Shown here one piece after another: positions 53,543 through 61,026 of a stretch of 64,000 bases of DNA. Positions within the stretch are counted from its first letter, which is position 1; each line of letters starts with the position of its first letter. The stretch comes from Pseudodesulfovibrio sediminis (GTDB taxonomy: Bacteria; Desulfobacterota; Desulfovibrionia; Desulfovibrionales; Desulfovibrionaceae). Location of the stretch: positions 1,497,001-1,561,000 of the forward strand of contig NZ_AP024485.1 of NCBI RefSeq assembly GCF_020886695.1, in the 5' to 3' direction. The position numbers were made by a program, and so were the translations under genes. The notes beneath the pieces are model-generated. The model had not been told where the DNA came from and ran no database searches. It saw nothing but the letters and a program-made list of their open reading frames with translations.

Positions 53543-53837
53543 CGAGAACAACACCATCAGGGACATTTTCAAAAGTGTCCACGCTCAGCGAAACGACTTT
53601 GCGCCCTCTCCCCAGTGGCGACGCAGCGTCATGATGGATGTATCCAGCATGGACATCGTCGACGATATGGAGACATTCAATGACCTCGCCCCCAGATTCA
53701 CACTGGCGGCCACGGCGATCCTGGTTGTCACACTGGCGATAGGGCTCTGGACCATCCCCGGCCTCTTCAAAGAGATACAGATGGCCTATACATCCATGGC
53801 ACTTGATGCCACCTCGAACCTCTGGGCATTTTTGTAA
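53532..53837 (+). CDS. Small membrane protein, probable anti-sigma factor
   Basis: A 101-residue protein starting at ATG 53532 (AAGGAGG upstream), overlapping the sigma stop by 11 bases. The cytosolic N-terminal 55 residues are followed by one transmembrane helix (FTLAATAILVVTLAIGLW) and a short periplasmic tail. No zinc-binding anti-sigma motif is seen; the role is inferred from position and topology. Confidence 0.75.
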   Translation: MNRNENNTIRDIFKSVHAQRNDFAPSPQWRRSVMMDVSSMDIVDDMETFNDLAPRFTLAATAILVVTLAIGLWTIPGLFKEIQMAYTSMALDATSNLWAFL

Positions 53838-53849
53838 GGCGGTAACACC

Positions 53850-54260
53850 ATGAAAAAATGGAAAATTTGGGCCGCTGTAGTCTCGGTGTTCACTGCCGGC
53901 GTCCTCGTTGGAGCCGTGGGCCTCGGCGTGACCCTCAGATACCACATGGCTCCCCCGAAAAGCCGCGCTGAATTCCAGGCCAGAATCAGTGAGGAGCTCA
54001 TGGAACGTATTGTAAAACACGTTCGGCCGGATCCTTCTGCCATTCCGGACATCAAAGCCGTGATCCTGCAGACCATGGCTGAACTGCAAGCCCTCAGGGG
54101 TGAAATCGAACCTCGCCACAAAGCAATTATCGAGACAGGCAATGCGCGCATCAAAGCGCTCCTGTCCACCGAACAGCAGGCACGATTCGATAAAATAACC
54201 GAAGATATCAAGAAAGGCAGATTCAGCCTGTTCAGGCCACCGCCACCACCGCCCTTTTAA
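53850..54260 (+). CDS. CpxP/Spy-like periplasmic stress protein
   Basis: A 136-residue protein with an N-terminal membrane anchor or signal (WAAVVSVFTAGVLVGAVGLG). The helical part (ISEELMERIVKHVRPDPSAI, MAELQALRGEIEPRHKAIIE, LLSTEQQARFDKITEDI) follows the heavy-metal-resistance/CpxP pattern with an LSTEQQARF-type motif. The end is proline-rich. It is likely the periplasmic sensor or modulator of the ECF pair upstream. Confidence 0.78.
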   Translation: MKKWKIWAAVVSVFTAGVLVGAVGLGVTLRYHMAPPKSRAEFQARISEELMERIVKHVRPDPSAIPDIKAVILQTMAELQALRGEIEPRHKAIIETGNARIKALLSTEQQARFDKITEDIKKGRFSLFRPPPPPPF

Positions 54261-54278
54261 GGCCGGACGGTAAGCACG

Positions 54279-54569
54279 CTAATCGCAAAGCGGACCATCT
54301 CCAGCCTTGAGGCCGACCAGATAGGCGGCTGCCGCATCGATCTTGTCAACCGGAAAATCAGCTCCATTGCTGTTCATCCGTTTGATGGTCGAGACCCAGG
54401 CCGCCTCATCTTGCTTATCAAGCTTTTGGCAGATGTATTTGGTCAAATGACAGGCCGAACAATTCTCATCCAGCTCCTGCCCCAAATCCGAGGCCGTTCC
54501 CATACCCATGGCCAGCAAAATCACACCAGCCCCCATCGCCGCCGTCACAATCGCCTTCATCACCTTCAT
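54279..54569 (-). CDS. Small monohaem c-type cytochrome-like protein
   Basis: A 96-residue exported protein. ATG 54569 follows GGGGGGATT. The signal peptide covers AIVTAAMGAGVILLAMGMGTA. One haem site, CSACH, is followed by a Met-containing segment (STIKRMNSNGADFPVDKIDA) that could provide the distal ligand, as in class I cytochromes. Two further Cys (YICQKL and the end PLCD) may form a disulfide. An electron carrier in the periplasm is likely. Confidence 0.82.
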   Translation of the reverse strand: MKVMKAIVTAAMGAGVILLAMGMGTASDLGQELDENCSACHLTKYICQKLDKQDEAAWVSTIKRMNSNGADFPVDKIDAAAAYLVGLKAGDGPLCD

Positions 54570-55009
54570 AATCCCCCCAAAAACAATATAATTAAGCATG
54601 TTATCGTTCAGAACACAAAACATATAAGAGTGTGAAGCATACGACAATTCAACTACTGTGTACACAGCTTAGTGCAAGCAAAGGGATACGAACCGCCCAG
54701 CACACGCAAAAAAACCATGCGCAGAGCAATCACGCCAACAGGCTGGCACGGATATATTCAGCGTTCCCTATTGCAGACCGACAACAAAGTTGCTACTTCT
54801 TATCTCCTTGCAAACAGCAAGAAAAATCAGGGCCATCGCGTACCCATAAAACGCAAAGCCCCAAGCTCTTTACAACTCCCACGTCAATTAAGGCGTGTGA
54901 TACGATTTACGAAACACGCCCACTGCAAATCGCTTGAGAAAATCTAAATCAACGCGAACACGCCCCTACAAAGGCAAAACAGTGAGTGTACGTTCGTAAC
55001 AACTATCCC
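54570..55009. other. 440-bp gap upstream of selC
   Basis: No gene is supported. Frames at 54632 and 54672 (101 and 91 codons) have no ribosome site and low-complexity translations. The promoter of selC should lie in the last 100 bases, but I see no clear consensus. Confidence 0.4.
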
Positions 55010-55103
55010 GGAAGCGTTTCGTCACCGGTGTGGCGCTTGGTCTTCAAAACCAATGTTGGGCAGTGATGTCCTGGGCAGGTTCGACTCCTGTACGCTTCCG
55101 CCA
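55010..55103 (+). tRNA. selC: tRNA-Sec (anticodon TCA)
   Basis: A 94-nt tRNA with the features of bacterial selenocysteine tRNA: an 8-bp acceptor stem (GGAAGCGT with ACGCTTCC), anticodon stem TTGGT/ACCAA with loop CTTCAAA giving TCA, a long variable arm, T-arm CAGGTTCGACTCCTG, and encoded CCA. It shows that the organism inserts selenocysteine and supports the UGA-containing gene at 24913. Its 3' half is repeated at 56652-56700. Confidence 0.96.
55052..55100 (+). repeat. selC 3' end, left copy of a 49-bp imperfect direct repeat (right copy 56652-56700)
   Basis: Bases 55052-55100 (variable arm, T-arm and acceptor 3' strand of selC) recur at 56652-56700 with four mismatches, exactly 1600 bases away. 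The last 26 bases are identical. This is the signature of integration at the 3' end of a tRNA gene. Confidence 0.93.
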
Positions 55104-55192
55104 TTTTTCATTATCTTGAAGTGTCCCAACAGTATTCACAACAAAGTCATGGTAGCCTTGTCGAGTTGCACCCCTTGGCAGCCCTCCGCCTT

Positions 55193-55488
55193 TCACTCAT
55201 TTTCAAATAGCCAAGCAGCCTGGGCAACAAGCTCCGCGTACGCCGGGTCACTCATCAATTCCTCCACAAAACCTGCCCCCGTTCTTCCCATCGCTTTGTT
55301 GGCTCTTCTTTTGCTTGCCGGAAAACCGACAAAGACTTGCTCTTTCGCTTGCTTCTTCCACTTAGATATCCGGTTGGTGTGAACACCATACTTGCTGGCC
55401 AGTTCGGAAAGCGTGAGTTCTCCGGACAGTGCACCCAGGGCAACACGGGCTTGAACTCAGCAGCAAATCGCCTTCTCTTCTTGGACAT
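55193..55488 (-). pseudogene. IS3-family transposase OrfA remnant, frameshifted
   Basis: The start MSKKRRRFAAEFK (ATG 55488) is in one frame. After a one-base shift near codon 14 the next frame reads ARVALGALSGELTLSELASK and YGVHTNRISKWKKQAKEQVF, a typical OrfA helix-turn-helix, ending at 55193. No OrfB (DDE catalytic part) follows, so the insertion sequence is dead. Confidence 0.85.
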
Positions 55489-55659
55489 CGGAAAGCCTCC
55501 TTTGGCCATCACATATCCACCTTAAACCGTGCTCCAGTTTCTTGGCCCCACTTCTCAGTGGCAAATTTACTCAAGTCAATATAAAAAAATAACATCAAAG
55601 GACGGTAATCAGGTATAGCATGATGGCAATAAGGTATCCCGAAAGGGGGGAGGGGGGCA

Positions 55660-56415
55660 ATGAGCTTTCGATGGAAGATAGCATCCTTGAATATTTTAAT
55701 AATCATTCTATTGTTTGGTGTAGTAGGAGGCGCAAAAGCTCAAAATCTTACTATTTTTGTAGACACCTGGCCTCCATACAACTTTGAGGAAGATGATAAG
55801 ATCGTCGGGATTTGCACCGAGTTGATAGAAGCTTCGCTGCAAAAGGCTAATGTGCAATACAAACTTGTAGTGTATCCTTTTAAGCGAGCCTTAATTACTG
55901 TGCAGAAAACCCCCAACACTATGTTCTTTACAGTGGCACGTATTCCACAACGTGAAGATATGTTCGCATGGATTGGTCCCCTCCACTCTAGAAAAGTATC
56001 TCTTTTCAAATTAAAAGATCGAACCGATATACAATTTAATGATATAGAAGACATTAAAAAGTATCGCACAGGTGTCCTTTTGGGGGGATCCGTTGAAACT
56101 CTTTTAATCGCAAAGGGTTTTCATAAGGGAAATTACCACTCAATTCATAAATCGTCGCAATTATTAAAAATGTTACTTGAAAAACGACTTGACCTTATCC
56201 CCGGAGACCCTTTGGATTTGGCCTATCAAATTAAGAGCTTGGGACACAAATATTCGGAGCTTGAAATTGTATATCTTCTATCTGAAGAAGGCGGTTATTA
56301 CATGGTAGCAAACAAAGATACTTCTGATGAGATTATCGTAAAGATTCAAAAGGCGTTAGAGTTGATATTGGCAACAGGTACCAAAGATCGAATTTTACAG
56401 AAGTATATGGAGTAA
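55660..56415 (+). CDS. Family 3 extracellular solute-binding protein
   Basis: A 251-residue periplasmic protein with a signal peptide (IIILLFGVVGGAKAQ) and the SBP_bac_3 pattern: IFVDTWPPYNFEEDDKIVGI, FTVARIPQREDMFAWIGPLH, YRTGVLLGGSVETLLIAKGF. The base composition is far more AT-rich than the flanking core genes, which marks it as foreign cargo of the selC islet. No ABC transporter genes accompany it. The substrate is unknown. Confidence 0.88.
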   Translation: MSFRWKIASLNILIIILLFGVVGGAKAQNLTIFVDTWPPYNFEEDDKIVGICTELIEASLQKANVQYKLVVYPFKRALITVQKTPNTMFFTVARIPQREDMFAWIGPLHSRKVSLFKLKDRTDIQFNDIEDIKKYRTGVLLGGSVETLLIAKGFHKGNYHSIHKSSQLLKMLLEKRLDLIPGDPLDLAYQIKSLGHKYSELEIVYLLSEEGGYYMVANKDTSDEIIVKIQKALELILATGTKDRILQKYME

Positions 56416-56898
56416 GTCTGGTTTAAGGAAGGCCGTTTTCAACGGGGCATGCTGACTCTATAACTTACGGGCTTATGTCATCTGCACTCATCCTGCTGAG
56501 GTTGCCCAGATCCCTCCTAACGCCTGAAGTCGCCCCCCTTGCATTTGGCCCATTTTTGGACCATTTTGACCAAAATTCAATGTTTTCCGGCACGGCAAAG
56601 TTCGGATCATTTCGCTGAAATAACGTTGGATTTTCTGGTTAATCAAAAATAAATATTGGACAGTGATGACCTGGACAGGTTCGACTCCTGTACGCTTCCG
56701 TCTATCGACCATAAGGGCCTGCTGTGCTGGCCTTTTTCATGTTCGCAAGCGACGATCATGGTGTTGGTTACTGCACAGTTTCACCCGGTTGCATTGTAAG
56801 TACGTCCTCTCACACGCTGAATTCAACGGACAAAATCAACATACATTCCCCATATGGACACACTTGATTTATACTTCCAATTTGATACCGTCAGTGCC

Positions 56899-57357
56899 AT
56901 GAAATACATCTTCCTCCTCGTTCTCGTCTGTTTGGGAACGCTGTGCATACTCGTATTGAATTCCAGAAGGCCCCCTGAGAATCTTGGGGTAAACAATGGC
57001 AGACTCGCGCTTTGCCCCAAAAGCAGGAACTGTGTTTCCTCTCAGGCGGACAATGAGCTCTCGTATATCAAACCGCTGGCAATGACCGGCGATGCCAATG
57101 AGGTCATGAACCGTTTGCGAACCATCATTGAAAAAATGGATGGAGCGGTTGTGATCGAGTCCACCGAGGGGACATACCTTCGGGCGGAGTTCACAAGTAG
57201 CTTCTGGAAATTCAAGGATGATCTCGAATGCCTCTACGATGAAGGAGAAGGACGGGTTGATGTCCGCTCAGCCTCACGCATTGGCTACTACGATTTTAAC
57301 GTCAATCGAAATCGGCTGGAAAGACTGCGTGCCATGATAGCCGGTTCCGATGGCTAA
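56899..57357 (+). CDS. DUF1499 family membrane-anchored protein
   Basis: A 152-residue protein with an N-terminal hydrophobic segment (YIFLLVLVCLGTLCILVL). DUF1499 marks are LALCPKSRNCVSSQAD, VIESTEGTYLRAEFTSSFWK and FKDDLECLYDEGEGRVDVRS. The family function is unknown. No clear ribosome site is seen at 56899; an in-frame ATG at 56854 is the alternative. Confidence 0.85.
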   Translation: MKYIFLLVLVCLGTLCILVLNSRRPPENLGVNNGRLALCPKSRNCVSSQADNELSYIKPLAMTGDANEVMNRLRTIIEKMDGAVVIESTEGTYLRAEFTSSFWKFKDDLECLYDEGEGRVDVRSASRIGYYDFNVNRNRLERLRAMIAGSDG

Positions 57358-57424
57358 GCATTCAATTGCCCGACAACGATGGCCTGAACAAAATTCCGGT
57401 CACCTACCCACCATTGCCAAAAAC

Positions 57425-57449
57425 AAAGCCTCTCATATGGAGAGGCTTT
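57425..57449. terminator. Bidirectional intrinsic terminator
   Basis: AAAGCCTCTC (57425-57434) and GAGAGGCTTT (57440-57449) form a perfect 10-bp stem with a five-base loop, between the convergent genes ending at 57357 and 57529. Confidence 0.85.
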
Positions 57450-57528
57450 TCGTATATGAATGAGTAGCACCTGAACAACCGGCACGTCAGTCATCACCGG
57501 GTCACGGGGCTTCTGGTCCTTCTGAAAA

Positions 57529-59226
57529 TCAAAGAGAAACAAACCCCTTCTCTGATAACAACTGAAGGATAACCTGTGCGGCCTCGTTCGGCGTCAACTT
57601 GGTCGTGTCGATCCTGAGTTCCGGATTTTCCGGCTCGATATAGGGATCATCCACCCCGGTCAGCCCTTTGATGATGCCCGCTCTCGCCTTGGCATAGATG
57701 CCTTTTCTATCCCGCTGTTCACAGATTTCCAGCGGTGTGCTGACATGGATTTCGATAAACCCGCCATGTTCCTCTATGGCCCCCCGAACGATGCGTCTTG
57801 ATTCGGGATACGGCGCGATGGGTGCGCAGACAGCCACCCCGCCATTCTTGACTATCTCACTGGCGACAAAGCCGATACGGGTCACGTTCAGATTTCTGTG
57901 CGCTTTACTGAAATTCAATTCACTGGACAAATTGGAGCGCACATAGTCCCCGTCCAGCAAGGTCACAGGGCGGGAATTCATCTCCAACAATTTGACATAC
58001 AGCACTTTTGCCATAGTCGACTTGCCCGCACCGGAAAGGCCGGTAAAAAAGAGTGTGAACCCCTGTTTCGAGCGGGGCTTGTACTTCTTCTTGAGTTCCT
58101 TGATAATCCCGGGAAACGACATCCAGTCCGGTACCGTCTTTTCCCGGACGAGCAGATCGACGATGGCATGATGATCATTGATGCAGAACCCGCCCTCATG
58201 CGTTGAACGATACGCGCCGTTATCCTCGTTGAGCGCCATGCACCGTTCGGCAATGGGCTTGATGCCGATGACATCCTGCTGCTCGGACAACCAGCCGAGT
58301 TCGGTCTGAAATTCCGCGGACAGGGTTTCGTGCTTGCGTTGCCGGGTGTCGGAATCCCACACGAGGATGTGCGTACACCCATAGTTTCTGTTCACAATGG
58401 CGCGCAGCAGCGCATCCCGCGGCCCCATCTTGCGCTCAAACCAGGGAATGAGATTCAAGGCAACCGTATCGCCCTGGAACGTCCCCATGAACTCCTTGAA
58501 ACAACGAACCAGAGTAAAGTGATCAATGCTGGAGTACATTGATGGCGGCATCAGGGGCAGAAGCAGGAGGCTGGCGTTTTCTTCCGCGGCAATCTCCTTG
58601 AGCATGGCCCGATCGGCTTGGTGCAACGGTCTCCCCGCCTGCACGCCGATGACCTTCTTCAGGCCCTTTTGCTCAAAAGACGCGCTCAGTTCTTCGGGAG
58701 TCAATCGGATATCCAGAAAATCGTAATGCTGAGGAAAGGCGAGCCCTTCCAACGCGCCCCCGACATACCAGGGATGCTCAAGCTCGCACTGGCAGACACT
58801 CAGGTCTTCAGTATGTGCGTCATCTCCCCATATGGCAGCGGCCTCTCTGGCACGATCCGGCTGCCACACGTCGCCAACGGTCAGCACCGCCAACATGAAT
58901 CCTTCGGCATCACGCACGGCAACTCGCTCGCCCCTGTTCAGGCTCTTGGCAAACCCTTCCTCCACCTCAAGACAAATGGGAAGCGGCCACATGGTACCGT
59001 CGGTCAACCGCATGGATTCAAGCACACTGTCATAATCTTCCCGGCACATATACCCGGTTAAAGGATAGTAGGCCCTGCTCAACAGCATTTCCAGATCACA
59101 CAGTTGCCGTGGAGTCAGCGAGACGGATTTGAACTCGGTGGCTTCTGCCTTGAGTTGCTCTCCCCGTTTGGAATCAGCAAGGAGGTTCTTGACGGTCGAA
59201 GGGGTAGAATTATCGGAGTAGAACAT
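57529..59226 (-). CDS. Sulfate adenylyltransferase/APS kinase fusion with degenerate sulfurylase domain
   Basis: A 565-residue two-domain protein. Residues 1 to about 385 have the ATP-sulfurylase fold (PUA-like start, PRDALLRAIVNRNYGCTHIL). The catalytic QxRNxxHxxH is replaced by QAGRPLHQAD (196-205), and GRDHAG is replaced by WDSDTR (290-295), so sulfurylase activity is unlikely. Residues from about 388 are an intact APS kinase: P-loop GLSGAGKST (396-404), LLDGDYVRSNLSSELNFS, RNLNVTRIGFVASEI. It should still make PAPS from APS. With the PAP phosphatase gene nearby on the same strand it suggests a sulfation pathway, separate from the dissimilatory route. Confidence 0.88.
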   Translation of the reverse strand: MFYSDNSTPSTVKNLLADSKRGEQLKAEATEFKSVSLTPRQLCDLEMLLSRAYYPLTGYMCREDYDSVLESMRLTDGTMWPLPICLEVEEGFAKSLNRGERVAVRDAEGFMLAVLTVGDVWQPDRAREAAAIWGDDAHTEDLSVCQCELEHPWYVGGALEGLAFPQHYDFLDIRLTPEELSASFEQKGLKKVIGVQAGRPLHQADRAMLKEIAAEENASLLLLPLMPPSMYSSIDHFTLVRCFKEFMGTFQGDTVALNLIPWFERKMGPRDALLRAIVNRNYGCTHILVWDSDTRQRKHETLSAEFQTELGWLSEQQDVIGIKPIAERCMALNEDNGAYRSTHEGGFCINDHHAIVDLLVREKTVPDWMSFPGIIKELKKKYKPRSKQGFTLFFTGLSGAGKSTMAKVLYVKLLEMNSRPVTLLDGDYVRSNLSSELNFSKAHRNLNVTRIGFVASEIVKNGGVAVCAPIAPYPESRRIVRGAIEEHGGFIEIHVSTPLEICEQRDRKGIYAKARAGIIKGLTGVDDPYIEPENPELRIDTTKLTPNEAAQVILQLLSEKGFVSL

Positions 59227-59588
59227 GGCTCAGGCGTCTTTACTCATAATATTAGTGTCAAATAGTGAAAGAAAAGCCGTAGACACAGATCAAACAGCTC
59301 TGATGGACAACGGGAGAACTCGCTGCCGGTTGACCCTGTTCCGCAAAAAACCGTATTGAGATTACGCTGTTAACGTAATTTCATCAACTGCATACTGTCA
59401 CAGTCAAAGAAAGGCGCGTCATTATCTGTAGCGAAGATGCGCAACAGGAAGTAACGGCTGCACAGAAAAAACGCAAGAACCGGCTGAAATGTCGCCCCAG
59501 AAGAGACCGAATTCCCTCTCAAGTACAAAAGAATCCGACCGACACATGTCGACCGGATGCAATGGAGAACCTGGGTTGCAAACGGAAG
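59227..59588. other. 362-bp gap between cysQ and the APS kinase fusion
   Basis: No gene, RNA or strong terminator is seen. It probably holds the promoter of the fusion gene, since both flanking genes read leftward. Confidence 0.4.
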
Positions 59589-60446
59589 CTATTGCGCAGC
59601 AGCATCACCAAACCATTGGGTGACATCGCTGCGCCACTGGTCGTCAGCTCCGCCGAGGACCAGAAAAAACGGATTCAGGATGCTCTCCTTGCCGTTGTAT
59701 CCCAATGCCACGCCGCTGCCTTCGACAATGACGCCGCCAGCTTCGGTGACCACGCAATGGGCGGCCGCGGTATCCCATTCGCTTGTCAGCCCGAGCCGGG
59801 GATAGATGTCTGCGGTGCCGTCCGCCACGGCACACAGCTTCAGGGAGCTGCCCATGGGGACAAGCTCGGGATCACTGAGATGCGACATGAATTGTTTGAT
59901 GGCGTCACTTTGATGAGAACGACTGCCCACGATTTTCAGCCCGGCGTAGTCCATGGGCTGTGAGGCATGAATGCGTTCAGGGGCACCATCACCCTTTTGA
60001 CAAAGCGCTCCGTTGCCTTCCGCCGCGAACCAGCAGATATCAAGCACAGGGGCATACACGATACCCATGACCGAAACGCCCTCTCTGATTAATGCGATAT
60101 TGACTGTGAACTCACCGTTTCTATTAACGAATTCTTTGGTTCCATCCAGAGGATCAATGAGCCAGTACTCTGTCCATTCCTTCCGGGTGCTCCAGGGAAT
60201 GTCGGTTGACTCTTCCGAAAGAACCGGGGTGTCGGGGAAAAGGGCCTCCAGCCGCGCAACAATGTGCTCGTGCGATGCTTTGTCCGCCTCTGTCAGCGGG
60301 CTCTGGTCTGCCTTGTAGTCCACTTCGAAATCGGTGTCATAAATCTGCATGATCCGTTCGCCGGCTTCCACCGCAATCGGAACAATATCTTTCAGGACTT
60401 CGGATTCAATCAAGGAAAGATGCTCCTTTGTATGATGGGGCAACAC
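59589..60446 (-). CDS. cysQ: 3'(2'),5'-bisphosphate nucleotidase CysQ
   Basis: A 285-residue metal-dependent phosphatase of the inositol-monophosphatase fold. Signature motifs: LSEEST, WLIDPLDGTKEFVNRNGEFT, and TSEWDTAAAHCVVTEAGGVI. It removes PAP, the inhibitory product of PAPS-using sulfotransferases. Its position upstream of the APS kinase fusion indicates a joint role in sulfation. Confidence 0.94.
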   Translation of the reverse strand: MLPHHTKEHLSLIESEVLKDIVPIAVEAGERIMQIYDTDFEVDYKADQSPLTEADKASHEHIVARLEALFPDTPVLSEESTDIPWSTRKEWTEYWLIDPLDGTKEFVNRNGEFTVNIALIREGVSVMGIVYAPVLDICWFAAEGNGALCQKGDGAPERIHASQPMDYAGLKIVGSRSHQSDAIKQFMSHLSDPELVPMGSSLKLCAVADGTADIYPRLGLTSEWDTAAAHCVVTEAGGVIVEGSGVALGYNGKESILNPFFLVLGGADDQWRSDVTQWFGDAAAQ

Positions 60447-60704
60447 GTCAGCACCCCTGGCGAAATATATTCAATTGACCGGGGCAGAAAAAGGCCGCTT
60501 CGGGAAGACTCCAGCGAACGCGCCTTCTCAACGGGCGTAACCCTATATTCCATGGCTGCATCTCGTCAAAGTGAAAATTCGCCAGCCATATTTAGACGAA
60601 CAAAAAATGAGCGAAACGCACCTCTCCACCGATTTGGTAGGTTTTTTTGACGTCTTTCCTAACTGATCAAAAAACGTTGTCACACCTTTCACAAACACCC
60701 CTTT

Positions 60705-60785
60705 TGAGAACGATTTTCAAAAAACACACTCAAATGGTTCCTCTTTTATATTAGTAAGTTAATTATAAAATAATAACAATTATCA
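60705..60785. promoter_or_regulatory. Two Fur-box-like palindromes upstream of hmcA
   Basis: TGAGAACGATTTTCA (60705-60719) and TAATAACAATTATCA (60771-60785) match the 7-1-7 Fur pattern TGATAAT-n-ATTATCA at about 11 and 12 of 14 positions. They lie in the 580-bp AT-rich gap before hmcA; a weak TTGACG -35-like element follows at 60801. No other gene lies in the gap. Confidence 0.4.
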
Positions 60786-60859
60786 TAATTCGATTTTTCC
60801 TTGACGAGAGACTGGTTTCTAACATACCGGCCCAGTATGGATTAAAAACCTCGTGAGCC

Positions 60860-60879
60860 GGTAGGTATTTTAACCTACC
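60860..60879. repeat. Inverted repeat in the hmc leader
   Basis: GGTAGGT (60860-60866) and ACCTACC (60873-60879) form a perfect 7-bp inverted repeat with a six-base centre, about 150 bases before hmcA. It could be an operator or a leader hairpin. Confidence 0.45.
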
Positions 60880-61026
60880 CAACAGGGAGGAGTTTGATTC
60901 ACGTTTTTTGCGCAGGACCGGAGTCCGCGCTTGGGGGCCGAATCTGGGACCACGGTAAGGTCCCGACGAACGGATCGAAAGATCGGTTCATTGCCATCAA
61001 CGCATTTTGAGGAAAGGGATCGACAC

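Larger units (their letters stand above)
55104..56700. mobile_element. Islet integrated at selC, bounded by tRNA repeats
   Basis: The segment between the selC end and the partial tRNA copy holds an IS3-family transposase remnant and an AT-rich solute-binding-protein gene, then 236 bases without a gene. No integrase is left. It appears to be the remains of a larger element that entered at selC and later shrank. Confidence 0.8.
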
